Positions 47,287 to 56,613 are shown, numbered from the stretch's first letter. The stretch is 64,000 nt of DNA from Nitrosomonas communis (GCF_001007935.1 NZ_CP011451.1:3906001-3970000), one strand, 5' to 3'. Numbers and translations: made by a program. The notes: generated by a model not told the origin, from the sequence alone.

Positions 47287-48063
47287 TCACCTCGGCAACT
47301 TCTGCTGATGTTCAATGACGGCGGTTTTCTCGTCGGTACGGGCAAATGCATCGATAACCGCCAAGGTTTTCTCAGTCAGGTTAGTGACAGCCATGGCAAA
47401 GTTCTTTTGAAACTCGCTCGGTGCGTCGGGGTGAGTGTCGATCAAATCAGTGATCGACTTGATGGCAAACATCGGCGTGCCGGTGATATAACCTACCCAG
47501 GCGACAGCAGTAGCTTCCATTTCCTTCACAACCGCGCCATGAGACACGATCGCAGCCAGATCCTGTTCAGTAAAATCAAGCGAGTTGTCGCTGGAAATAT
47601 TGCCGAGTGGCAGGCTAAGCTCACGTGCCAAATGGCTAACATCCAGTGACGGATAAGCGCCTTTCCCGAACTTGTCCCAGCCGGGAAGCGGGATACGATG
47701 ATCATGAAAGTAAAAAGTTGAATCGCTTAAATAAACCCTTCCAATGGAGGCGCCATGTTTAGCAAAACTACCGGCAGTGCCCGCACTCACTAATACAGTG
47801 GGATGAAATTCTGTCACGGTTGCAAATGCAGCAACCGCTGCCGGCTCCGTGCCGATGCTATCCACCTCATAGCGAGGATCCTTTCCTGGGATAGTAATAG
47901 TCAGCTCAAGAGGATCTGTCGGATGATCTCGATAGCTGCCTCGATAAAACTTCAGCGGCAGACGTTCATAAAACGGACGAGGGACAAAGGGTCTCAATGC
48001 CAGGGCATCGATCAAACCCTGTGCCTCGGATTCCATCGCCATAATAAAGGAAAGCTTAGGCAT
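47287..48063 (-). CDS. MTA/SAH nucleosidase-like purine nucleoside hydrolase
   Basis: 258 residues of the nucleoside phosphorylase-I superfamily: SFIMAMESEAQGLIDAL, VLVSAGTAGSFAKHG, VVKEMEATAVAWVGYITGTP (ribose-binding Met-Glu region) and AIKSITDLID with the catalytic Asp. The closest type in my memory is the plant-like MTA nucleosidase group. It would cleave methylthioadenosine or S-adenosylhomocysteine to adenine. It lies 117 bases upstream of the aroQ-pheC gene on the same strand. Confidence 0.82.
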   Translation of the reverse strand: MPKLSFIMAMESEAQGLIDALALRPFVPRPFYERLPLKFYRGSYRDHPTDPLELTITIPGKDPRYEVDSIGTEPAAVAAFATVTEFHPTVLVSAGTAGSFAKHGASIGRVYLSDSTFYFHDHRIPLPGWDKFGKGAYPSLDVSHLARELSLPLGNISSDNSLDFTEQDLAAIVSHGAVVKEMEATAVAWVGYITGTPMFAIKSITDLIDTHPDAPSEFQKNFAMAVTNLTEKTLAVIDAFARTDEKTAVIEHQQKLPR

Positions 48064-48376
48064 ACACGCGATTAATATTTGAAATTTGATATAGAGAAAG
48101 GAGAAAAATGTGGACGACGCGAGTGATCAAGCTTCTGAATGAAGGGTAAAAATTATTAATTTTTTTACGCAAAAATATACGCAAAGGCTGATGTTTAGTC
48201 AAACTCACTACCAAATGAAAAGACATCAATTATTTGGTAGAGACTATGGTATTTCCCAGTCTTCCACATCGCCAGCAACGCTATAAAACAAGGGATGAAG
48301 TTCAATTTCTGTGGTGTTCTTAAATTTTTGTATAAATTTTGATCTTTATTTTTTATTTTTATCCTAAATTCCTCTT
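48064..48376. other. Short gene-free interval
   Basis: About 310 bases. It holds a tiny frame of 13 codons (MWTTRVIKLLNEG, 48108-48149) with an excellent AAGGAG ribosome site, which may be the severed start of a lost gene, and a 9-bp hairpin CTACCAAAT/ATTTGGTAG at 48208-48240. The left end of the IS1380 element should be near 48340-48370. Confidence 0.4.
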
Positions 48377-50008
48377 TTAACCCGAATTAGAAGCCAAATG
48401 AAAGGTTGGCAAATCGAGAACTGGTAGATTTTTTGGTCCGGCTGCAAAGATTTTGTCGATAATGTAGCGTACCAAGGTAGGCCAACGTTCCACTTTTGGC
48501 AACTGAGGCGCATTTGCTAGAATGAAATCAAAACCCTTAGGGATACTGCTGATCATTGTTTTGATTTGATCACCCGCCTCATGAGTTAATGTAAGCAATA
48601 GTCGAGATTGACCTGCATGTCGAGTCAGACGAGCAACCCCATTTAGTAGTAAAGGGCGACTGGTAATTGCTTCCAGATGTGTTTTGGGGTGTGCCAGGCG
48701 AACATACCCGCTCCACCAGTTATAAATGAGCGCGACTGCTCGTGCTGAGAGGTTACAGCGCTCCAGGTCATGAGTGGTATAGCCACCCCAACCCCATTGG
48801 TTTTTCAACTCATCAAAGCCATTCTCGCAATCTGCCCGATCCCGATACCATTGACCGAAGGCTTCCAATGAATAATCAGCATTGGTCACTAAAACAGCCT
48901 ATTCCCATACTTTGATCTTATCTAGATGGTCAACGAAGTGCAGGGTTCCCTGTTGAGTATCAGCATTCATTTCGACTGCCAGATTGTTTTTGACTTGACG
49001 CCGCAGCACCACTATCCGCCGCGCGCGACTCCAGCCTGCCAATTGGATTTGATCCTCTACTGCGTCAAAGCCTTGCCCCACAGGCTGCCACTGGTTTTGC
49101 TGCCATTTCCGCTCGATCAAACGTTTAATTCCAGCAGTCTGGCGCAGTTTGAACAGATAACGCTGATTAATCTGTTCCATTCCAGCCATCACGCCTTCAT
49201 TGCCAAAAGCACTGTCGCCACGCACCAACGCAGGACGCTTTTCAAGAGCCAAGTCTTCGATTAACTGCCGCAGACGGGGTAGGCTATGTTTGGCAGCATG
49301 AGATTTACCGCTTTGCACTTCAACATCAAGCACCAGACGAACATTGCTAATCCAATACGTATGCAAGGTGTGGCTTGGCCGTCCCGGCTTGCTAGGATTG
49401 TAGCCGATCTCAGCACCTGTTTGACGGCCATATAACAGCTTGACGCTGCTATCAGCGTCAAGAATCCAGGCAGTATTCAAGGCCTCACGAGTACTCTCGC
49501 TGAGCGCTGTATCCATCCAGCTTGTACTCTTCATCAGCTGAGCCAGGCAGACAGCACGTTGCGATTCATCGCAACGTTTGGGTAAACCTGGCGCAAGCGC
49601 ACTCAGCGCGCGACGCAAGCTCTCATCGCTGACAATCTTGCCCATGCCAAGTATCTCAGGAGCCACTTCGTCTCCTGGTAGCCCGGCGATGTGGGCATAG
49701 CGTCGCTGCCCATCAAGAATGGAGAGCAACCAGGTACCCAGTAAATCAACCACAGCAGGCGCATTAGGACTCGTGTAAGAAAGCGGGCATCCTTCTACCC
49801 AACGGGCAAATAAGCCGGTAACTTCCAGGAATTCAGAAAAAAATGCCAACTGACCCATGGCTGTGGCACTTCCGTTTTCATCCCAGCGCACGTGAAATCG
49901 ACCACCAGGAGTCGACAAACACATCTCCTCTGCAGATTGCTCCATCTCCTGCACGGCGTTACTTACCGCCTTTGCCGCTCCTTTTTCCTCAAAATCCTTT
50001 TCACCCAT
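48377..50008 (-). pseudogene. IS1380-family transposase, split by one TAG codon
   Basis: Reads as one 544-codon frame: AWILDADSSVKLLYGRQTG, IGYNPSKPGRPSHTLHTYW, SGKSHAAKHSLPRLRQL, VRGDSAFGNEG, then KVWE-stop-AVLVTNADYS and WYRDRADCENGFDELKNQWG with the Y-REN-like catalytic Glu region. The only defect is TAG at 48899-48901, where Tyr (TAT or TAC) is expected. It is a fresh inactivation: the rest of the frame is intact. Element ends could not be fixed by eye. Confidence 0.85.
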
Positions 50009-50073
50009 TGGGTGACTCCTTTATTCAGCCATAAAGCCTTGACAGTACTACGTTTTCGGTTGTTTTTATAGGT

Positions 50074-50403
50074 TCAACTGAGGAAAATAGGTTTATGCAG
50101 TAAATGCTTGAACTTGTATTGGATCTGCCTGTTCGTAATAAGAATATACTCTTTAAAGCCCAAGTCAACGATCTTAGTTTTTTGAGATGATAATTTCTTC
50201 GATCAGCCTCTTCGGCGTCTTTTTTAAATAACAAGCAATTGCCGCAGATGAATTATGCGTAATTTTAAACTGCATCAACTGCGGTTGATTTTCATAGCCT
50301 TTGGTCTTACCAAGCAAAGCATTTTGAGCTTGCAGACCTTCTCTCCAAAACACTAGCAGACCTTTTGCATAGAAATATTTGGATAGATTGACCAAAGCCG
50401 CAT
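50074..50403 (-). pseudogene. Pyrimidine-dimer DNA glycosylase (DUF-type), three frameshifts
   Basis: Starting from ATG at 50403 the pieces read MRLWSIYP, then KYFYAKGLLVFWREGLQAQN and LLGKTKGYENQPQLMQFK, then DAEEADRRNYH, then TKIVDLGFKEYILITNRQIQ and HLLHKP. Each join needs one extra base, always at or beside an A run (CCAAAT, A6, A6). Together they match the small pyrimidine-dimer glycosylase family that starts MRLWSLHPKYLD as I remember it. Either a repair gene decaying through homopolymer slippage, or sequencing errors in A runs. Confidence 0.65.
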
Positions 50404-50415
50404 ACAAAAACGCCC

Positions 50416-50937
50416 TTACTTTGCTAAATTTTGCTCAGTAAATATGAGCGCATTGGTATCAAAGCCGAGTTCTTTTGATTTTTTGACAAATCGTTCTTTC
50501 ACGTCCTCACTGACTGTTGGCGTTCTTGATAGAAGCCACAGATAAGACGTGTTATAGCCTGATACAAAGGCGTATTGATAATTTTCCTGATCCAGATCAA
50601 ATATAATGTAAGACCCATAAAACGGACCAAAAAATGAAACTTTTAAACGCCCCTCATCACGGCTTCCAACAAAATAGGCTTTTCCTTCCGCCACTTTCCA
50701 CTTGTTTTCTTCAGCTAAAAATCCGCGGTTGATAACGTTGATACCATCGTCACTGCGTAATTCATATTCAGCTGTTACGTTACTCAAACCCCGTTCAAAG
50801 GAATGATCCAGCCGGGCAATTTCATACCACTTGCCAAGATATCTGCTTATATTTAGATTTTTAACAGGCACAACACCTTCCGGCATGCCTGTGCAGCTGA
50901 TTAGCAAGAAAAAGAAAAGAACTAATAATATACGCAT
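50416..50937 (-). CDS. blc: Bacterial lipocalin Blc, outer-membrane lipoprotein
   Basis: 173 residues from the ATG that gives the signal RILLVLFFFLLISC (lipobox Cys16). The lipocalin motifs are seen: YLGKWYEIARLDHSFERGL (the G-x-W motif), YAFVSGYNTSYLWLLSRTP (T-D-Y-like) and the C-terminal helix. Blc binds lysophospholipids or fatty acids and is often induced in stationary phase or stress. It overlaps nothing and is 12 bases ahead of the glycosylase remnant on the same strand. Confidence 0.9.
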   Translation of the reverse strand: MRILLVLFFFLLISCTGMPEGVVPVKNLNISRYLGKWYEIARLDHSFERGLSNVTAEYELRSDDGINVINRGFLAEENKWKVAEGKAYFVGSRDEGRLKVSFFGPFYGSYIIFDLDQENYQYAFVSGYNTSYLWLLSRTPTVSEDVKERFVKKSKELGFDTNALIFTEQNLAK

Positions 50938-51021
50938 GCGTTTCACTTCATCAGAATTGATAATTGTAATACCCAACGATTCGAAGTATATGCCTTGTGG
51001 TACTAAATACTGAATGACCAT

Positions 51022-51462
51022 TGCTGGTCATCAGTCAGAAAAAAAATGTTTTGAGTCAGTAAAAGGTATCAGTCATTGTATCTTGCAAAATGAACGAATT
51101 GGCCGACTAACAGTACCGTAATGAACATTAAGATACGCGGCAATTTTAAGCATTGTGTAATGTCACGTTTTGTCTATTGCATTCATTGCCTCTCCTCTAT
51201 CAGTCATGCCGGCAACAATTTCATCCTTTGGTTTCTTGGGTGATTTCTTCGAGCACTTGTTAATATGAATACACCTATGGCTACGTATCATAAATGTACT
51301 TCATTCACTTCTTGCACTATACAACGACTGACACTGAGGCATTCTGAAATTTCCATAAGCATTGTGTTACAAATGCTATAGATTGAAAATGCTTAAAAAC
51401 CCTTTACTAGCTCAAGGCGAATGATCTCGTTCATGGGCAGGATATCCGTGACAAGTCAGGCG
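51022..51462. other. Gene-free interval upstream of IS630 copy B
   Basis: About 440 bases between blc and the IS630 element. No credible frame, repeat or RNA seen. Confidence 0.45.
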
Positions 51463-51464
51463 TA

Positions 51465-52358
51465 TAGCATGTCCCCTATAAATTGATTATAATTTACAGA
51501 TGACCTATCCGATATTATTTCGCCATAAAGTATTATCCGTTCGTGAGAAGGAGAACCTCTCAATCGCGCAAGTGGCCAAGCGTTTTGGTGTAGGTGTGGC
51601 CAGCGTGATGCGTTGGATCAAAACTCCCGATCCCAGGACCACCCGCAACAAACCTGCCACCAGGATCAACATGGAAATGCTGGCGCAGGACATCAAGAAT
51701 TATCCGGACGCGCATCAGTACGAGCGCGTTCGAGCGTACCAGGCGTCTGGGAGTCAGCAAGCAAGGCATTAATCATGCTTTAAAGCGTCTGAGTGTGACT
51801 TATAAAAAAAAACCTGTGTCACCCCAAAGCCAGCGAAGAAGAGCGGCGTATCTTCCAGAAAAAAATTGAAGACTATGAGCGAGCAGGCCGCGTTATCGTC
51901 TACCTTGATAAAAGCGGCTTTGCTCACGACATGCCACGCACGCATGGCTATGCGCCAGTGGGTGAGCGCGTCCATGGCGTAAAAGACTGGCATGCACGAG
52001 GTCGAACCAATGTGATTGGCGCTCTCATCGGAAAGACGCTCCTGACCATAAGTCTGTTCATCGCCAATATCACCGCTGACATTTTCTATGGGTGGATAAC
52101 GCAGGACCTGTTGCCTAAACTTCTGCCCGCTTGCGTGATTGTCATGGACAACGCAACCTTTCATAAACGGCAGGATATCCAAACCGCCATTGCCAATGCC
52201 GGGCATACACTTGAATACCTACCGCCTTATTCCCCTGACTTAAATGACATTGAACCCAAATGGGCTCAGGCCAAAGCCATCAGAAAAAGGGAAGGTTGTT
52301 CCATCGAGCAGCTCTTTGCCGTTTATGAAATTTAAATCATTTTATATGAGATCTGCTA
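51465..52358 (+). mobile_element. IS630-family element, copy B, full length
   Basis: 894 bp. Left end TAGCATGTCCCCTATAAATT and right end, inverted, TAGCAGATCTCATATAAAAT are imperfect terminal repeats. TA stands outside each end (51463-51464, 52359-52360), as IS630 duplicates a TA target. The right end abuts an attC site of the integron array. Confidence 0.85.
51500..52335 (+). pseudogene. IS630 transposase (copy B), two frame breaks
   Basis: N-terminal HTH frame 51500-51772 (VAKRFGVGVASVMRWIKTPD, to GSQQARH). The reading must then shift to RRLGVSKQGINHALKRLSVT, and again at an A9 run (51804-51812) to KASEEERRIFQKK, after which it runs to the end: VYLDKSGFAHDMPRTHGYAP (first Asp), VIVMDNATFHKR (second Asp), LPPYSPDLNDIEPKWAQAK (Glu). 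All three catalytic acids are present. The first break is shared with copy A. Whether the A9 run is a slippage site that restores the frame is open. Confidence 0.78.
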
Positions 52359-52361
52359 TAT

Positions 52362-52418
52362 ACCTAACTTAATTGCAGTGGACGCACCAATGCGTTTCCC
52401 TGATTTTCATCGTTATGC
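52362..52418 (+). repeat. Integron attC site 1 (57 bp)
   Basis: Begins with ACCTAAC (fits RYYYAAC) and ends with GTTATGC (GTTRRRY with one mismatch). Between them an imperfect palindrome, AATTGCAGTGGACGC against the inverse of GCGTTTCCCTGATTTT. It belongs to the cassette formerly to the left, now replaced by IS630 copy B. Confidence 0.6.
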
Positions 52419-52439
52419 GAAGAATACAAGGACAAGTCT

Positions 52440-52637
52440 ATGCCGCCAAAAATTAGGGATTTAATAACAGAGCTGGAGAAGGCGGGATTCGTGAATTGTG
52501 GTGGAAAAGGAAGCCATCGAAATTTTGCCCACCCGAGAGCACAGAAACCTATAACAATTTCGGGTAAACTTGGGGATGATGCAAAACATTATCAGGTCCG
52601 AGCAGTGCGCTTGGCCCTAGAGGAGTTGAAAAAATGA
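52440..52637 (+). CDS. hicA: HicA-type mRNA interferase toxin
   Basis: 65 residues: PPKIRDLITELEKAGFVNCG, the catalytic GKGSHRNF with its His, and ITISGKLGDDAKHYQVR ending in a helix. HicA cleaves mRNA and is held in check by HicB. AAGGAC lies upstream. Its stop overlaps the hicB start by four bases. It is the first gene of an integron cassette that starts at about 52413. Confidence 0.9.
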   Translation: MPPKIRDLITELEKAGFVNCGGKGSHRNFAHPRAQKPITISGKLGDDAKHYQVRAVRLALEELKK

Positions 52638-52873
52638 AAGACAGCGCGAAATACGCAAAGATTGTCGAGTGGTCGGAAGAAGATCAGTGCTATGTAGGGA
52701 GTGCGCCCGGGTTGATTCTCGGCGGTTGCCACGGTAACGATGAAAAACAAGTCTTTGATGAACTGTGCCAAATCGTCGAAGAAGCTATAGAACTTTATCA
52801 TAAGGATAACAAGCCATTGCCACCAGCTACTTCCGGTCATGACCTTGCCAACAGCTTACAAAACATCGCATAA
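52634..52873 (+). CDS. hicB: HicB-type antitoxin
   Basis: 79 residues: the partial RNase-H-like HicB fold with KIVEWSEEDQCYVGSAPGLI and VFDELCQIVEEAIELYHKDN. It has no C-terminal HTH or ribbon-helix-helix domain, so it probably does not bind DNA by itself. The stop TAA lies inside the left core of attC site 2, as is typical for cassettes. Confidence 0.88.
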   Translation: MKDSAKYAKIVEWSEEDQCYVGSAPGLILGGCHGNDEKQVFDELCQIVEEAIELYHKDNKPLPPATSGHDLANSLQNIA

Positions 52874-52926
52874 CCATCCCATCCAGCAGCTGCCAAAAAG
52901 CGGCGCACTGATGGGCAGCGTTAGGC
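52868..52926 (+). repeat. Integron attC site 2 (59 bp), end of the hicAB cassette
   Basis: Left core GCATAAC and right core GTTAGGC, exactly 59 bases. The inside is an imperfect palindrome: TCCCATC-CAG on the left against GATGGGCAG on the right. The left core GCATAAC is the reverse complement of GTTATGC, the core at the start of the hicAB cassette (52412-52418). That is what circularisation of one cassette requires. Confidence 0.78.
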
Positions 52927-52929
52927 CTC

Positions 52930-53040
52930 ATGAAGCAAAACGCCGACCTTGCTACAAAGTTCTACTCGGAGCCTAAAGTGTTATCGTCATGTTCCTTGGG
53001 CTTATGTTTGTCTTATTCCATTTCGCGTTATAAGATGTAA
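52930..53040 (+). pseudogene. Truncated ORF of the next cassette
   Basis: MKQNADLATKFYSEPKVLSS starts four bases after attC site 2, the usual place for a cassette gene. From 53016 on it is the left end of the second IS630 element, so the cassette was cut by that insertion. The protein is not recognised. Confidence 0.4.
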
Positions 53041-54145
53041 TAATAAGTCATCCAGGCTCACGTAAATGGACGACAATTATGGCAAGACCAGCAAGTGGTG
53101 AAGAACATCTTGAATTGGCCCGAAATGCGGTACGGATCGCTAAAACAGCCGATGAACTGCGTAGCGCACAGGCTTTACTGCTGCCACTCGAATTGGGTCT
53201 GAGTCTGGAGCAGACGGCCATTGCTATTGGTCGATCAAAAGGCAAGACCTGCACATTGCGTACAAATTACTGCAAGCGAGCCACTGGAAGAATGGCTGCG
53301 CCCGTTGCCAAGCGTAATCTGCGTAATCGGGCAAACCGATCGCTTGAAGAAGAGAAGGTGCTGTTGCAGGAGGTATTTGACGGTGCCGGCGTTGGTGGAG
53401 TATTGGTGGTTCCGCCGTTTGCCGATAAGTTGCGCCAGAAGATGGGTGTCCCGCTTTCGCTTTCGGCCATATACCGAATGCTTGCGCGCCATGGTTGGCG
53501 TAAGATTGTGCCTGATACCACCCACCCAAAAGGAGATTCCTTAGTCCGGGAAGACTGGAAAAAAAACTCCCCGGGGTGCTGGGTCAAGCGATAGCAGAGT
53601 TTGCTGTGCCTCGCCCCATGCGGCTGATGTTTCAAGACGAGGCACGATTTGGCCGCATCAGCGATTGCCGACGCGCATGGGCGCCTCGTCCAATGCGTCC
53701 GCTAGTCAAGGCTATGCTTACCTACGAGTACACCTACGCTTATGCAGTCTGTCCGCTGGACGGAAAGTTTGACAGCTTGGTATTACCTAATGTCAACACT
53801 GAGTGCATGCAAATCTTTCTTGATGAAATCGCCAGGCGCTACCCCAATGAGAATATCGTTATGGTGATGGACGGTGCTGGCTGGCATCGCAGCCATTCGC
53901 TGACGTTAGCTGAGAATCTTCGCTTGCTGCTATTGCCGCCTTATTCACCTGAACTTAATCCAGTCGAGCACCTGTGGGATGAGTTGCGCGAAAAGAGCTT
54001 TCATAACCGTGTATTTGACAGCATCGGCGCGCTCGAATCTCATCTGGTTGATGCACTTCGACATATGGAGGAAACTACGGATGCAGTGAAATCAATTGCC
54101 GGATGGGATTGGATAATTAATTCACTTTGTAACGCCAATTAGAAT
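53016..54145 (+). mobile_element. IS630-family element, second type
   Basis: About 1130 bp. Left end TTCCATTTCGCGTTATAAGA; right end, inverted, ATTCTAATTGGCGTTACAAA. TA stands outside both (53014-53015, 54146-54147). The left end starts with the same bases as the MITE family (TTCCATTTC), and one extra A on one side is also shared. Confidence 0.78.
53079..54142 (+). CDS. IS630-family transposase in two frames joined at an A8 run
   Basis: Frame 1 (53079-53594) has the HTH (LGLSLEQTAIAIGRSKGKT) and VPLSLSAIYRMLARHGWRK, ending soon after DWKKN. Frame 2 goes on as LPGVLGQAIAEFAVPRPMRL, with FQDEARFGRISD (first Asp), VMVMDGAGWHRS (second) and PPYSPELNPVEHLWDELREK (Glu). A -1 shift at A8 (53557-53564) joins them into a protein of about 353 residues with all catalytic residues. 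Slippage at such runs is known in several IS families, so the element may still be active; alternatively a base has been lost. Confidence 0.8.
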
Positions 54146-54329
54146 TAGGTGCCATCATTATGGGCTCCACTATCTTCAGTCAAATAAGTTAAGATTAGCC
54201 AAAAAATTACAGGGTTGAGCTATTTATCGCTCCTTTCTGGGTAGTAACTAGATGGAAATGCCTTTCTTTGATAAAACCTATTTGTCTTACGGCACTGGCA
54301 AATAGATTAAATAATTTTTTTCTAAAGAA

Positions 54330-54406
54330 TGGCGCGCCCGGCAGGATTCGAACCCACGACCACTTGGTTCGAAGCCAAGTACTCTATCCAACTGAGCTAC
54401 GGGCGC
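54330..54406 (-). tRNA. tRNA-Arg (TCG)
   Basis: Acceptor GCGCCCG/CGGGCGC, D arm GCTCAGTTGGATAGAGT, anticodon loop CTTCGAA, T loop GTTCGAATCC, CCA encoded. Confidence 0.95.
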
Positions 54407-54517
54407 TATGTTTTTCCTTATTTTTATGTGGGTATTATAGCAAGTATCTTGCCTGGCAAAAATTAAAGTTTTTCTAAGACTGAAAGATTATCGAGCGGCA
54501 ATTATCTAGCATCAATA

Positions 54518-54618
54518 CTTCCATTTCTAAATCAAGACTGACTTTATCAGCTTTACCTTGCCGTATGATTGATACTGTCTGCGGTTCGCCTTCGCGCCAT
54601 GTTTGATGTGAAATGGAA
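54518..54618 (-). mobile_element. MITE copy 9
   Basis: 101-bp copy, reverse orientation, TA on both sides (54516-54517, 54619-54620). It lies between tRNA-Arg and the isochorismatase-like gene. Confidence 0.85.
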
Positions 54619-54831
54619 TAGCTGGCGGCATAGGCTGCATTCCAGATGCTGTACTGCTGTACTGCCGTCCCTGCCTTGAACGTGGCGGCTGATTGCACTC
54701 ATCTTGAGCAGCTGGACGATTCATAAACATTCAGCGTGACAAAGAGCATCCTTTAACACTGAATTTCCAGGAAAATAACTTTTGTGGCTAAGCCTGCGCT
54801 CAGCCATGATCCAAAAGTGTGCTCAATTCAT

Positions 54832-55458
54832 TCATTGACTCGCTTTAATTGCATTATAAGCCGTGAAAAGATTACGGTAATCGGGAATATGATTGGAAAA
54901 CAACATTCCAAGACCTTCCACATCATTGCGCCAGTCACGATGCAGTTCACACGCCACCGCAAACCAACTCATCAGTTGTGCGCCCGCTGCGGCCATGCGG
55001 CTCCACGCCGCCTCGCGTGTCACTTTATTAAAAGTACCTGAGGCATCCGTCACCACAAATACCTCAAACCCCTCTTCCAAAGCAGAAAGAACAGGAAATG
55101 CCACACAGACCTCGGTAACAACGCCTGCGATAATCAACTGTTTTCTACCGGTTTGCTTGACCGCTTTAACAAAATCTTCGTTATCCCATGCATTAATTTG
55201 TCCTGGGCGTGCGATATAGGGTGCATCAGGAAAAGTTTGTTTTAATTCCGGCACCAGCGGACCATTCGGGCCCTCCTCAAAACTGGTGGTTAAAATAGTC
55301 GGTAATTTAAAATACTTGGCTAAATCAGCTAAAGCCAGCACATTATTCTTGAACGTATCCGGTTCAAAATCACGTACCAGCGACAGCAGGCCGGCCTGAT
55401 GATCCACCAAAGTGACGAGCGCATTGTTTTTATCGAGGCGATAATCAGTTTTACTCAT
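54832..55458 (-). CDS. Isochorismatase-family hydrolase (YcaC-like)
   Basis: 208 residues from the ATG with AAGGAGGAGT upstream. The cysteine-hydrolase triad is visible: Asp in LVTLVDHQAGLLSLV, Lys in the KQTGRKQLIIAG region, Cys in GVVTEVCVAFPVLSALEEGF. YcaC-like proteins form rings of eight; substrate unknown. Probably co-transcribed behind the pirin gene. Confidence 0.87.
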   Translation of the reverse strand: MSKTDYRLDKNNALVTLVDHQAGLLSLVRDFEPDTFKNNVLALADLAKYFKLPTILTTSFEEGPNGPLVPELKQTFPDAPYIARPGQINAWDNEDFVKAVKQTGRKQLIIAGVVTEVCVAFPVLSALEEGFEVFVVTDASGTFNKVTREAAWSRMAAAGAQLMSWFAVACELHRDWRNDVEGLGMLFSNHIPDYRNLFTAYNAIKASQ

Positions 55459-55580
55459 TTGACTCCTCCTTATCTGAATAAAAGAAGACCGTATCAACAC
55501 TAAGAATCCGTTAATTTATCCAGTTACCAAAGACAACGGTTACCATAAAACACTCTGATTCATCATTAACCGAGAGTAAC

Positions 55581-56447
55581 CTAATGTGGTAATTGTCCAA
55601 AATGTCCGCTATTAAAATCGGCAATTGCCTGATCGATTTCAGCCTGGCTATTCATGACGAAAGGGCCTTGCCCAACAACCGGTTCATCAATCGGTTCGCC
55701 ACTCAGCAGAAGCGCCACCACATTCTCCTGGGCGTTGATCGACAGCGTTTCACCACTGCGATCGAGCGATACCATTTGTGCTGCTTTCACTAGTGTTTCT
55801 CCGTTGACTACTACGGCTCCATGCAAAACGATAAGGGTTGCATTCCAGCCTTCAGGTAATGATAACTCGGCTGATTTTCCGTGGTGCAAGCGCAAATCCC
55901 AAACATTCATGGGTGTAAACGTGCGCGCAGGTCCTGCATGACCTTGGTAGTTGCCGGCAATCACGCGCACAATACCCGCTTCCTCAGGTAGCATGACCAC
56001 TGGGATGTCTGTTTTGAGGAGCGTCTGATAGTGCGGTGCAGTCATTTTCTCCCTGGCTGGCAGATTGACCCAGAGCTGTACCATCTCCAGCCGACCACCC
56101 TCACGCGTAAATGATTCGGAGTGAAATTCTTCGTGCAAGATACCCGAGCCCGCAGTCATCCATTGCACGTCGCCGGGACCAATCGTCCCACCCTGACCGG
56201 TTGAGTCGCGATGCGCTACTTCACCATGGTAAACAATAGTAACTGTTTCAAAACCACGGTGTGGGTGTTGCCCTACCCCACGTGGCCGCTCAGCTGGTGC
56301 AAAATCGATTGGACCGGCATAATCCAGCAGCAGAAACGGACTCAACAATTTTCCATGGTTACGATAAGAAAACAGCGATCGCACTGGGAAACCGTCGCCT
56401 ACCCAATGGAGAGGCGGCGCATCATAAATACCTGAAATCGTTTTCAT
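55581..56447 (-). CDS. Pirin-family protein
   Basis: 288 residues. TAAGGAG stands before three ATG codons; the third gives proper spacing. Two cupin domains; the metal-binding N-cupin has HPHRGFETVTIVYHG, GDVQWMTAGSGILHEE with His and Glu ligands. The C-cupin ends in the pirin C box GEPIDEPVVGQGPFVMNS. Some pirins have quercetinase activity, others act as redox-dependent regulators. It lies 123 bases upstream of the isochorismatase-like gene. Confidence 0.92.
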   Translation of the reverse strand: MKTISGIYDAPPLHWVGDGFPVRSLFSYRNHGKLLSPFLLLDYAGPIDFAPAERPRGVGQHPHRGFETVTIVYHGEVAHRDSTGQGGTIGPGDVQWMTAGSGILHEEFHSESFTREGGRLEMVQLWVNLPAREKMTAPHYQTLLKTDIPVVMLPEEAGIVRVIAGNYQGHAGPARTFTPMNVWDLRLHHGKSAELSLPEGWNATLIVLHGAVVVNGETLVKAAQMVSLDRSGETLSINAQENVVALLLSGEPIDEPVVGQGPFVMNSQAEIDQAIADFNSGHFGQLPH

Positions 56448-56613
56448 CATCATCTCCTTACATGATTTATCCGATATTTGGATAAGACCCAGTGTACAGC
56501 CAGTATAGTCATCTGAATAGCCCGCATTATCAGCTATCATTGTTCTGCATCGTTCTATTTAGAGAAAATAAGCTATTAATGCTTAGTCCCATCAGGTAAC
56601 TACATTCCTTTCA

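Noticed and set aside
48108-48149. 13-codon frame with a strong ribosome site as a leader peptide
   Set aside because: No attenuator or regulated gene follows; more likely the severed start of a lost gene. Mentioned in the interval entry only.
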